From Smittia aterrima (Eukaryota; Arthropoda; Insecta; Diptera; Chironomidae), in the NCBI GenBank assembly GCA_033063855.1, contig CP093831.1:14012001-14076000 (forward strand): a stretch of 64,000 nt of DNA, given 5' to 3'. Below the pieces are notes generated by a model. The model had not been told where the DNA came from. It was given only the letters and a program-made list of their open reading frames with translations, and did no database searches. Within the stretch, counting starts at the first letter, position 1, and each line of letters begins with the position of its first letter. Shown one piece after another: positions 49,302-59,019 of the stretch. Position numbers and translations under genes: made by a program.

Positions 49302-49558
49302 AAAATCCCATTCTGGCGATGCATCAACGACTATTTTCGGACCCGTTAATTTGATTTGCGTGGATGGTGATCCTGTTTCTTCTTCGGGTATCACTGAAAA
49401 TCTCCCGCGTTGCAAAAAAGGCGATCCTTGTGGAATCAATCGAAATCGTCCGACTGCCGTTGGAGTTGGCTCAGGAGGTGGCGCAACCGAAACTTTGAAT
49501 CGGCCACGTGATTCAGCTTCAGATTCCATTTTCCTGCTTAGGCTTTCATCAAGAACAT
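49302..49558 (-). CDS. Candidate exon with three RFxV-type motifs
   Basis: Bounded by a TTTTTCAG acceptor (49559-49561) and a consensus GTAAGT donor (49301-49296). The frame is open throughout: it enters with two bases (AT GTT CTT) and leaves in phase 0 after SPEWDF, so it may be an internal exon; an ATG at 49529 (MESEAESRG) could also start it. The protein repeats GRFKVSV, GRFRLIP and GRFSVIPEEE, separated by Pro/Gly-rich linkers. RFxV/I motifs dock the C-terminal domain of SPAK/OSR1 (fly Fray) kinases, as in WNK kinases. Strand, position and phase would fit a far upstream exon of SNF4Agamma, but it could belong to another gene whose other exons I cannot see. As an exon I hold it likely; its gene is uncertain. 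Confidence 0.5.
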
Positions 49559-49561
49559 CTG

Positions 49562-51629
49562 AAAAATGTAATTCAAAAATTGAGGAAAATGAAAAGATTT
49601 CTTTGATTTATTTCGACTTTTCTATTTATAGATCATAAAATATTTAAGTGAAACGTAAAACGAAAAACTTGACGATTAAAGCTTTTTACCTTTAAATAAA
49701 TTTCTTGTTGTTTTGATCTCGGAATTTACACGCGAATCTCCTTAACCAACTTTTTGGATAAGTTTAGTTCAAACTCGAGTTGATTTTCTATTTTAACTTT
49801 GTTAATTATCTCACAAACATCCACAATCTTATTCTTGTCTTTCCTGTGGCGAAACATCAAATAAGCTTAATTGGATCGAAATTCGATTGCACAATCTTGT
49901 GAATTTCCACTCAAAAGGAAGCTCCAGAAAAATCTTCTGTCGATTAAAATATTATCTAGAACGTTAAGAACTAACTAGAACATTTTCTACGTTGCGAGTC
50001 TCCCAGAGGGATTTCCCAAAGACTTTCATAACATTGCAAAAGAATCTGATGTGGAGGCGGAATTGATGGAAAAGTTCAAGGAAAATATAAAGTTTCATTT
50101 TGACATCTGACTCGTTAAGGAAAATCTCAATTTTTAAAAACAAACAAGCATCAACATCAGCGTTTATTCGTCTTTCTCGCGTTTCACCAGCAACCAAAAT
50201 AAACAAGTGAAAAGAAAATCTCGTCTCGATGAAAACTTGAAAACGCTCGAATTGTTTTCACGCGAAAATTTCCTTCGTGTCGCGGTTTTCGCAAATCAAG
50301 TTTTCGCGGCTGATCGCGTTGTTCTCTTTTCTTCTTTCTGGTAAACTGTTTTGCGTAGGTAAAATTTCGCTATTTCCGTCCACTCGAGAATATTTTATTC
50401 AAAGAAATGTTTTTCTCCAAGAAGCTCTCGGTAAAAATCAATTTTGTTGCGATATTCCTCTCGAATCGATCGCGTAATTTTCTGATGCTATTATGCAATA
50501 ACTAAATCTGTAAAACTCTCTTCATAATGCAGTATTCTAATTACTGCACAACAATGCTTCCAAGGCTTGGAAGACGCATTTGAAGAGAAGCAAATTCCTT
50601 GAGCTTTTCGTTTGGTGGAAAATTCACAAAAAATGAATATCGCTTCATCGATTTTCCTCACAGTTTTTCACAAATCACTCAATGCTTTGGGCACTTTCGG
50701 TTCACACAGACCACGGACTCGCGACACTTTCGCTTCCGATTTCCTTAATTTGTTTAATTTTTCCTCATTTTTGCTTTGAATTTAGCAGCAACAAGAGAAA
50801 CTTTCAGTCATTTCGCGAGGTAAACTGAAAATGAAAAACTCTTTCCAATCGTTATATCAAGAGAAGATTTTCCGCGAGAGAAATTTCCCGTGTCACCAAC
50901 ACCATTAGAAATAATTCGTTGCACGATAGTTTCATTGAGGGAAATTTCACCGGCACATGAGAGTGTTTGTTGGAGATTTTGCGCAATTCCTTTCTCTCTC
51001 TGCTTGTTTTGGTTTTCCCGAGTCACGCCACAAACATTTTCTCTTTGGAAAATCTGCAGATAACACACTTTCCCTTCTCGAAGTCTCATAAACTCAACGT
51101 GCTCATCGAAACTAGCGAATGAATTGAAATAAATGATTTCGCGCACTCTGAATCGACTTTGCTCGCTCAATTTATCAGTTCAATTGAGAATTTAAACTTG
51201 GGCTTGTCTGATGAGTGATGTATGAGATTGAGTCTCCCTTTATCGTAATTAACACGCGGCTACACTTTTCAATCACGTTCGTTTGGATGTAAAACAAAAT
51301 CTATTTAGCTTATCAGGCAGAACGCGGTTGAGGGAGAATCGGAAAACTAGTTTGCGGAATCGATATGAAGTAAGCTTGAAGGTTTGTCATGAGAAACTAA
51401 ATGACGTACTCACTTGTTAGCTAAAAAAAATAGACAGATGTGTTTCAACTGGAGACAAAAATATTTTATTTACAATCGCAAAACGAAAAGATGAGACTCA
51501 CGAAGAAAATTCTTCTTGTTGCTTGCAATTTCAATGACGTGAAAATACTTTTCTCTCAAGTTCAAGGTCGGATGACGCGTCAGTGGAAATTTAAAATAAA
51601 TTTTCATTCTTTTTTTTTTCAATAAAAAC
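49562..51629. other. Spacer between RFxV exon and SLC35B1
   Basis: About 2 kb. If the RFxV exon is internal, its upstream exon and promoter should lie here; a GTGAGT donor on the minus strand near 51408-51413 is one candidate, without a clear coding frame. No gene was recognised. Confidence 0.4.
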
Positions 51630-51635
51630 TTTATT
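51630..51635 (-). terminator. Polyadenylation signal, SLC35B1
   Basis: AATAAA on the minus strand, about 140 bp beyond the stop codon at 51773. Confidence 0.6.
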
Positions 51636-51772
51636 TCGAATATTGGAGACATTGGACACTTTTGTAACTTTGAAAGCCTCTTGTCATCGTCCGCTATCAA
51701 CATATTCAATCACCAAAGTGCGAGAACTTTGTCTTGTACACTTTTAAATTCTTTCCTAATGTTGTCAGCATC

Positions 51773-52842
51773 TTATTTCTCATTTGCTATGAGCTTCTTT
51801 CTGTCATTCCCACTTGGCTTCTTTCCCATTAGCATGTCAGCAAAGAGTCCGCTGAAAACCAGCAGCGTTCCAATCCATTGCCGACTTGAAAGTGAATTTC
51901 CGAAGAAGACAACTGAGAACAGAACAGTGAAGAACTTTCTTGTCGTCGTAACGACAGAACACGGAAGTGGACCAAAGGAAGAGACCATCATGAAAATGAA
52001 GAGTTGTCCAATAGCTCCTGCAAGTGCTAACGATGCGAGTTGTCCGAAGATTACAGGATACTTTAGAGTAAAATAGATGAATGAGGATCCTTCGCCAGTC
52101 AATATCAAAGCTGCTCCAAGCATCAATGTACTCCAGTAATTCATAGCAAGCATCATGTGTTGAGCTGATGGCTTTGCAGCTGCTCGCATTCGTTCTTGAA
52201 TCGCTCCTGTCATTCCATCCATCGCGAGGCTAAGGAACAGCAACAGTTCGCCGAGCATACCAGCCTCAGCTGCTTTGTTATCTTTTCCCTCCTTGTACAT
52301 GAACAACACAACTCCAACGACAATCAAAAGAATGAAGAAATACTTTTGCATCGAGTAAGACTTCCGACCGAGTAAAACGCCAAGTATCATCACTGGAATA
52401 GGTTTCGCTGATTTAGCAACAACTTGAGTTGGATACGCTACCCATTGCAGAGCCATGTTACTGCTGACCATCGCAAGCAGATAAGTTAACGCGGCACCTG
52501 CATAGAAACCAGAATGTGTTGCGTCTTTTGGTTGCGGACTAGCGATAAGCATAGCTAAAAATATAACACATTGTAGTTAAATAGGATGACGTGTAAGTTA
52601 CTTAAGCGAAGAAAACAGTTGAACGTGATTTTACCTTTAGCAAACAACCAGTTGCAGAAACATTGAACTCCAACAAGAGCTAGTGTGAAGGTGAAACGTT
52701 CTCCTGTTGACCCATCTTCATTTAATTCGTCTCCATATCTTCCGCGAGTAACTCTTTCCTGCAAAACTCCGTAGACCGAATAAGAAATGAAGATTCCTGC
52801 AGCACTGATAAACATTCGAGTTCTGTCGTTCATGACACTCAT
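51773..52842 (-). CDS. SLC35B1: SLC35B1-type ER nucleotide-sugar/ATP transporter
   Basis: Two exons, 52842..52635 and 52554..51773, joined in phase 1 (LFAK G|CT ATG) over an 80-bp intron; 329 residues against 322 in human. Multi-pass membrane protein with about ten hydrophobic segments. Diagnostic stretches include SVYGVLQERVTR near the N-terminus, AMVSSNMALQWVAYPTQV, AKSAKPIPVMILGV, GELLLFLSLAMDGMTG, MNYWSTLMLG and FGPLPCSVVTTTRKFFT. The family sits in the ER membrane; human SLC35B1 exchanges ATP for ADP, older work calls it a UDP-galactose transporter, and the fly orthologue is meigo, needed in dendrite targeting. The C-terminus ends ANEK, with KK seven to eight residues from the end rather than the usual dilysine position, so ER retrieval may differ. 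Confidence 0.96.
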
Positions 52843-53494
52843 TTTGAAACTTTTTTAAAACTTAGTTTAACTTATAAAGTCAGTCTTTTAATAGAATTCC
52901 ACGACTTAAGACGAGCGATAAAAATTTACTGAAACGTAAACAGTGGAAAATCGTGTTCAGATGTTCAGTGTAATTTCAAGCGCTTGATGACCGTTAAAAA
53001 ATATTTTTTTAAAAGCAGCTTCACTGAAGCTCGTGGCTATCTCGCAAACAAAAAGAAGTTCAACTTGATTGCGTTCTTTCTTAAATCAAGAATATTGATC
53101 CTTGAGCAAGGGCGTGGTACTGAATTGTTTTTGTAGAAACTTAAGTTAATCCTTGAAAATATTTTCTATTCAAATATTCGAGTACACTTGTTGAATAAGA
53201 CAATTTACAAATTGTAATTGAACAGCTGTTTACGACCAAATAAAATTAGAGAAATCATTTGGAGCGTGTTTTTTCAATCGAATATTTTTTTTGCGAGAAA
53301 CATTCTGACGACGGTTGTTCTGCTCTATCAAATCTCCCGGATGCATTGCGAAGTTGATGGATTTTAAATGATAAAGGTAATCGCTCCAAATAGTTGCACG
53401 TCTCTCTGTTTGTTAGTTGTTTACAACACTCAGTGTATTTTTAATTACTTTCACTTATTCACTTGCAAACAAATCTTTTTGGATAAATAATTTT
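52843..53494. other. Spacer upstream of SLC35B1
   Basis: About 650 bp between two same-strand genes, presumably the SLC35B1 promoter and the downstream end of the secreted Ser/Thr-rich gene. No element was recognised. Confidence 0.45.
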
Positions 53495-53500
53495 TTTATT
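53495..53500 (-). terminator. Polyadenylation signal, secreted acidic gene
   Basis: AATAAA on the minus strand, 70 bp beyond the stop codon at 53570. Confidence 0.6.
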
Positions 53501-53569
53501 CTCAAATATTTAAAGCACCACCAAAGTCATACTATTTACAAGCGGTCGAAAAGAATAAGAAGTTTTTTC

Positions 53570-54349
53570 TTAATCTAACTCATTTGAAAATCCTTCATTC
53601 TCTGGGTCAGTTGTCTGCGTCATAGTCTCAACAGAACTTGTTTCACTGTCTGTTACAGAATTCGTTTCGGATTCTGAATCATTTATTTCTGTTGCGGTTG
53701 CTGGATCGATTTCATCAAAAGTATCTTCGGTGGTCGTTGAAGTCTGGGAAGTTGAACTTTCACTTGAAGAGCCTTCAGTAGAAGAAATTGCTTCAGGTGT
53801 TTCGTTGTCTGAATCTTCAGTGTCAGGAGTGAAAATACTTTTGTCGTCATCTTCATCAGAAACTGGTGAAGACAATTTGACTGAAGTTTTTGAATTCTTA
53901 TTAACGGAAGTAAATTCAGAATCAATTCCTTCGTCTGAATTCACACTTGAGCTTGTTGTAGTTCCGCTCTGTCAAAAATGAATAAATCACAAAAAAATTG
54001 AATTTAAATATTTAAACTCACAGTAATTGATGATCCGAGGAAGAATTGTGTAATCACCTCCTAAAGAAGAAATCGTTTTGTAATCCTAAATTTCCTTTTC
54101 AAATTGTTGACATCTCACCAAAGATTGCGAGAAAAATCGAAGAAGTTCTGACATCCAAACTGATTGTTTCGACTCAGTTGGGTATCGAAGATTAGCGAAA
54201 TCTGCTGGAAGTTGTGTGTTCTCCATAACTGTTTCAAACATCGATCGAGTTGGATATTTTAATTCATCGCCGATTGACCAGAGAGGGACACAACTAGCGA
54301 GACTAGCCGACAAGAGCAAAAAACTTAAACTTAACAAAAACTTTGTCAT
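53570..54349 (-). CDS. Secreted acidic Ser/Thr-rich protein, unknown function
   Basis: Three exons, 54349..54119, 54060..54022 (39 bp) and 53968..53570, all phase 0, with introns of 58 and 53 bp; 222 residues. Residues 1-20 are a signal peptide (MTKFLLSLSFLLLSASLASC). The next about 65 residues look folded (PLWSIGDELKYPTRSMF, then LPADFANLRYPTESK, then SELLRFFSQ). From the third exon on, the chain is almost only Ser, Thr, Glu, Asp and Asn (TEGSSSESSTSQTSTTTEDT), like a mucin-type O-glycosylated or phosphorylated tail. No known domain was recognised. Candidates are a salivary, silk or matrix protein of the larva (inference). The start at 54349 was chosen because it gives the clean signal peptide; an upstream in-frame ATG at 54490 would add a charged leader. 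Confidence 0.75.
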
Positions 54350-55508
54350 TATGCGAAATCCTTCTTCAACGATCGAGAACAGAATCAAGACTGACGACGA
54401 GTCCGAATGTGATCGTTCTCGTTGCTCTCCGCACTGAAAGTTGTTTATCCTAAGGTCGTTTCGTTTTGTTTCATTGCTCAACTGACTCATGCCGACCGTT
54501 CAAACAACAAAAGAACCGAAGAAATTTTCAGACAATCAAGGTCACTGCCAAGAGTTCCGTTAATGCTCTGCACTCTGAGATTGCCGGTGACATTTAAATA
54601 GTAAAGGTCATCAAGATTAATTGATCTTGTGGTCAGAAATCCTTCAGCGAAAGGAAGATGTTGGAACTGAAATTTAAATAAGCAAACTCGTGCAGTATTT
54701 GTTGAAGTTTAAGCACGAGTTTACATTGGTCGATGAAGTTTAAGAAATTGATCTTTCAATTAAAGAACCTTCAGACCTTTTATATAAATTATTTTTGAAT
54801 TAAAAGATTCCTTGGAAATTACCTTCATCAACCTGTTGTCAAAATAATTGGTTCAGATGTCAAGTGTGATTAAACATTTATCGTCATCGAAAATGGATGA
54901 AGCAAATTGAATTCCTGAAGTTTCTGTCCTTGTTTTCATTCGAACTGAAGATGCATTCTAAGGACTCTTCATTGAAAGAAAGATGTGGAAGCTGAACACG
55001 CACGAAGTTGAAAGATTGATACTATAAGTCAAGGCAAAAATGATCAGAACTGGTTTTCCGTTGACGAACGCGAAACCTTTTCTTACCTCAAAAAAACCTT
55101 CCCTCAAAGTATTGTTCTTGACGTGGCATGAAGTGTAATTAGCGAACAGAAAATTTCAATTTTGCAAAATCTTATAAGAAGAAATGAGATTGATTTTGTA
55201 AAAATTTATTTTCTTACATTTTACAAACTGAAAAGTGATTTCAACACTTTCTTTTTCTCTTCAGTTGCTTTACATGATTCGTTTTGCATTTTACAAATTC
55301 CTCTGATTTAGACATTCGTACACAAGTTTTGTGTTACAATATAGCCAATGTGTTTAAATTAGTCTCAAAGAAAAATATAATTGCAGAGTTACAGGAATGA
55401 GCGTGTTGAACAGACAAAATTAAAGAAAAAAAAACAATAAAAGATCCAAGAAAGTCTTCAAGTTCTCCTCCAATTGTTTTGTGCGGTCTTAATTACAGCT
55501 GGCGGGGC
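54350..55508. other. Spacer between secreted acidic gene and SERP1
   Basis: About 1.15 kb. On the minus strand AATAAA at 55205-55210 is the likely SERP1 polyadenylation signal, 300 bp after its stop. The rest should hold the promoter of the secreted gene. No other element was recognised. Confidence 0.45.
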
Positions 55509-56101
55509 TTAAGCGACTCGAATCGATTGAATGATTTGGAATATCGCTGATCCGCACACGACAAAGAGGAAGAGAGCAAGCAGCCACGGTCCAACGCTCA
55601 TCTTTTCGTCAGCGCCTTTCTAAAATGAGAAAAAGAAATTTAGTCTTTGAGGAAACTTTCAATTAAAAGCTGCGCAAAACATTTGGATTTTCACTTGATC
55701 AATCAAAAGTATTTAGTGTGCGCAATATGTTGAGCAAGGTCATGTTGTTGTTCGATATCTTATCAAAGATAACATTTTGCAGTTTCAGATGATTTCAACG
55801 TGGAATCTGTAACTTCAATTTCTCTGCTGATTCAGTAAAATTACAATGAAGCTAATAACAAGTATGATTGATAACAGCTTCTCATGAAAGTAAGGTAATT
55901 TCACTTCACTTCAAGTCCCACCCCATCTTGTTCTCTAATCAAGAACATCGATTCCACGCAAAACAAAATCTTTGATGTTATCAATGAAAAGCTTTCAACT
56001 TTCGCAACTAAACTTACTGTAGACTTGGGTACATTGCCACGCAACGTGATGTTCTTGCTGGCCTTTTCGTTGGCGACCTTAATTCTCTGTGTTGGGGCCA
56101 T
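55509..56101 (-). CDS. SERP1: SERP1/RAMP4 stress-associated ER protein
   Basis: Two exons, 56101..56018 and 55619..55509, phase 0, 64 residues (vertebrate RAMP4 has 66). The N-terminal cytosolic part reads QRIKVANEKASKNITLRGNV, as in all RAMP4 proteins, and the C-terminal tail anchor reads SVGPWLLALFLFVVCGSAIF followed by QIIQSIRVA. RAMP4 is a tail-anchored protein bound to the Sec61 translocon; it stabilises and helps glycosylate membrane proteins and is induced by ER stress. The intron (398 bp) splits the protein at KST|KGADEK. It is divergent from the GNAT gene, about 1.4 kb away. Too short and split to be seen as a single long frame, but identification is firm. Confidence 0.97.
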
Positions 56102-57528
56102 TTCGTCGATATCAGCTGGTAAAATTCAAGTTGTGCAGAGATCTATGTTATTCGTAGAAATCCTCGAATGTTCTGACTGTAGAAAGTAGTGGAAATTAGT
56201 TGTTGCTATTAACTTTACTGTTTAAAACTTTACTTGCCGAGCTGGAGTGGAATAAAGTGAATATTCACTTGCAATTCAAACGAAACCGAAAAATGAACAA
56301 ATCGCTGCCACGTCTAAAAGCGCTTTATAATTAAATTTATAACTTTTCACCATCAACTGAACCGATTCACAAATTCAAATTTTCCGTTAAACGATTCAAT
56401 AAACTTTTTTCATAAAATGAATAAAATCAAATTTATTTCCAAAAACAACTTGTAGATCTAACTTATATTTCTTGCATTCGGCGAATTTCATTTCAGTAAG
56501 ATTTAAAATTTATTTTTATTAAGATTGAAGAATAACATTAAAATTTAATTTACACAGTTGTCACAACAGATTAGAGGAAATGTTTTCAGCTTTCAAAATA
56601 AATAATTTCGATATCAATAGTGCGAGGGTCGCTTGAGTGTCGGCGGCGAAGAATTTAAATAAAAACTGAATCGGGAAGGGACAGCGATCATTTTGTGGTA
56701 CCTGATTTCAGTTAATTGCTTTGTTATTACTAGAAGCTTCATAAGGTCTTTCTCCCTCCTCATATATTGCATTCCGAACGCAAAGCATCTGTTCGTGTTT
56801 AAACTTTTACGCGCCCTTTATATCAACTGTAAGTAAAAAACAACATCAAGTGAATCTCGAAGGGATGATGATGATCTCGGGCACTCAATAGTTAATCACA
56901 ATAGGTTTTAGTTTAATTGTGTTTTCAAGTTTCTTTTAATTGAAAACCTCCATGCTCTCATCAACAAAAGCGAGTGGAAATCGTCCGTGAATGAAGTGTT
57001 ATCAATTGCGGCAATCGCTTTGGTTTTTATTAAATTCTCAACGAGCCTCGTCGCAATTTCTTTTTTAAAAATTTAATTCGTAATTTTAATCCTATTAACT
57101 GCACTTTTGATTTTCAGTTGTGTCACTGAATGTTTTAATCCTTTTGCGCAATTTTGATGGAAGTTGATGATTGTTCGCTGTGCTAGCGTTGAACTTCTTG
57201 TCACGTCGTCTTGCGCAAAATCAGACTCGATGGCGTCGTCAAGAATTAAGATTAACTTCTTTGCGATGATAAGAGTTCAATGTCCTAAATTATTTGCAAA
57301 TAAAATTTTGACCCAAATGTATTTCTCGATTCATCTCCACTTGACATTTGTGTGTGTAGTAAAAATTGTTTACGAGATCTTTGTCAAACTTAATTGTTAT
57401 TGCCTGCTCAGGGTCTTTGGTTTATTTTCTTATCTCTCGAAGTTCGCTAAACGACACTCGAACCTCTGAACAATCACGATCTATAATCGTGACGATTTCG
57501 CGTTCAGTTGTGTTTTAGAAGTCGAAAG
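56102..57528. other. Divergent spacer, SERP1 and GNAT gene
   Basis: About 1.4 kb holding both promoters. An initiator TTCAGTTG at 57503-57510 lies directly before the GNAT start, with TATAAT at 57482 some 24 bp ahead of it. A 101-codon frame from 57164 has no motif and is dismissed. Confidence 0.45.
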
Positions 57529-58333
57529 ATGACGACGAAAGTTTGGGGTTTAATTGAAGTGCCAGCAAAAATTGAGTTCCTCTCATATTCTCCGAACTAT
57601 TATGAACAAGTAATTAACGTTATCAGAGAGAGTTTCTTCCAATACGAAACTGTCAGTATCGCAAGTGGAGTTAATGAAAATGCTGACGCGCAGAGAGATT
57701 TAGAAATTTTGTGTACAGACGTGCTAAAGCGAGATGGCGTTTCCCTCATGGCGCGAGAAATCGAAACTGATAAAATTATCGGCGTTTCGCTAAATGTGAT
57801 TCAGGTAACTTGAGTTAATTGTTTGTGATGAATTTTTAACCTGACGCTTCTGATTAAAGACGAAAGACGATGAATCATCGGACGCTCCTTCTTACTTCGA
57901 AAGGATTAGAGACAATGAATGCAAGACAGATAATGCAAAGCGATTGATGGATTACATGATAGTCGCAGACTCGCGTGTTGATATCTTCGGCAAATATAGC
58001 GTCGGAGTTTTAATGGAAATTATGTTCCTAGCAGTTCTTAAAGAATACGAAGGATATGGCATCGGAAAGGACTTGTGCAAATATTCAATTGAGCTCGCGA
58101 GGAATCTGAAAAATGGAAAAGACTTGAACGAGTTCTTATCGCCAGGCGTGAATCCACCTCAGCTTGTCGCTGCTCTTTGGACTGGCAGAGGCTCTCAAAA
58201 GATCGGCCACAAACTTGGATTCGACATTGTGTTCAAAGAACCGTTCAGCAATTTCTCGTTTCAAGGAAAAACATTCGCAGAAAGGGTTGGCGACTCGAGT
58301 TTAGATCATCATGTAGCTGTGAAACGAATTTAA
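57529..58333 (+). CDS. GNAT acetyltransferase, insect AANAT-like
   Basis: Two exons, 57529..57804 and 57860..58333, phase 0, 55-bp intron; 249 residues. It has the layout of insect arylalkylamine N-acetyltransferase-like proteins: an N-terminal YEQVINVIRESFFQYE helix, MAREIETDKIIGVSLNV, then the acetyl-CoA motif A, MEIMFLAVLKEYEGYGIGKD with LCKYSIELAR, and a C-terminal LGFDIVFKEPFSNF. The Q/R-x-x-G-x-G/A loop is present as E-G-Y-G-I-G, with Glu replacing the usual Gln or Arg. AANATs transfer acetyl from acetyl-CoA to dopamine, serotonin and related amines in cuticle sclerotisation, neurotransmitter inactivation and melatonin synthesis; the substrate here is not predictable. AATAAA at 58569-58574 may end the transcript. 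Confidence 0.88.
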
Positions 58334-59019
58334 TCAATTTCACACTTTCACTGTTTGTTCATTAATTTAAAGATTAGTTTATGCAACCAGCATCGTTGAG
58401 CAATAATTTTTAATCTCTACCTCAAATATTTGCTTGAAAACTTTAAACGTTGTGACGTGGGGACGATTCGTTGACGTTTTCCAAAGTTTTTAAAAACTAT
58501 TCTCTCCCTTCACGTAATTGTTTGACTGTCCTCCATCAACTAAATCCCTCGCACGTTAATCGACAAAAAATAAATTTTTGATCGACTGTGAAGAACTAAA
58601 AAAACATTTCGTTTTGCATCAGGAAACAAAGTAACAGAAATGAACATCAACCCTCATCGTGACGCTTGTATAGACAGGAGGAAGATACACGCATTTTAAT
58701 AAACACAACCCGATGGGCTTTTAATTGATTCAGCTGAATAAACAAATTTGCAAAACTATTTTGGTTGTTTGCTCGGGGGGATGGAGTGAAGAGTTTTCAG
58801 GATGCTACAAATTTCTTTTTTTTTTGATAAATTTTATTTTTATTAAGGAATTGAAATCTCACTGGAAATAATTCTTCTCCTACTCGATCAGTTTTGAGCA
58901 CTTTGCCATGTCAACCTCACTTGTCGATTGAAAAATCTTACTTTAAACTACTTAAATGACCTGAAACAGTTTCATAAACAAAACGACTAGACTGGAAAAT
59001 CACGATTTGTTGCTTAAAT
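58334..59019. other. Convergent spacer, GNAT gene and Fer1
   Basis: About 690 bp with AATAAA on the plus strand at 58569 and 58698. It should include both 3' UTRs. Nothing else was recognised. Confidence 0.45.

Noticed and set aside
50808..51170. 120-codon minus-strand frame near the RFxV exon
   Set aside because: TTG start, no splice site in phase with the exon at 49558 that I could find, no motif.
57164..57469. 101-codon plus-strand frame before the GNAT gene
   Set aside because: It lies in the divergent promoter region with no motif and another frame is used by the GNAT gene.
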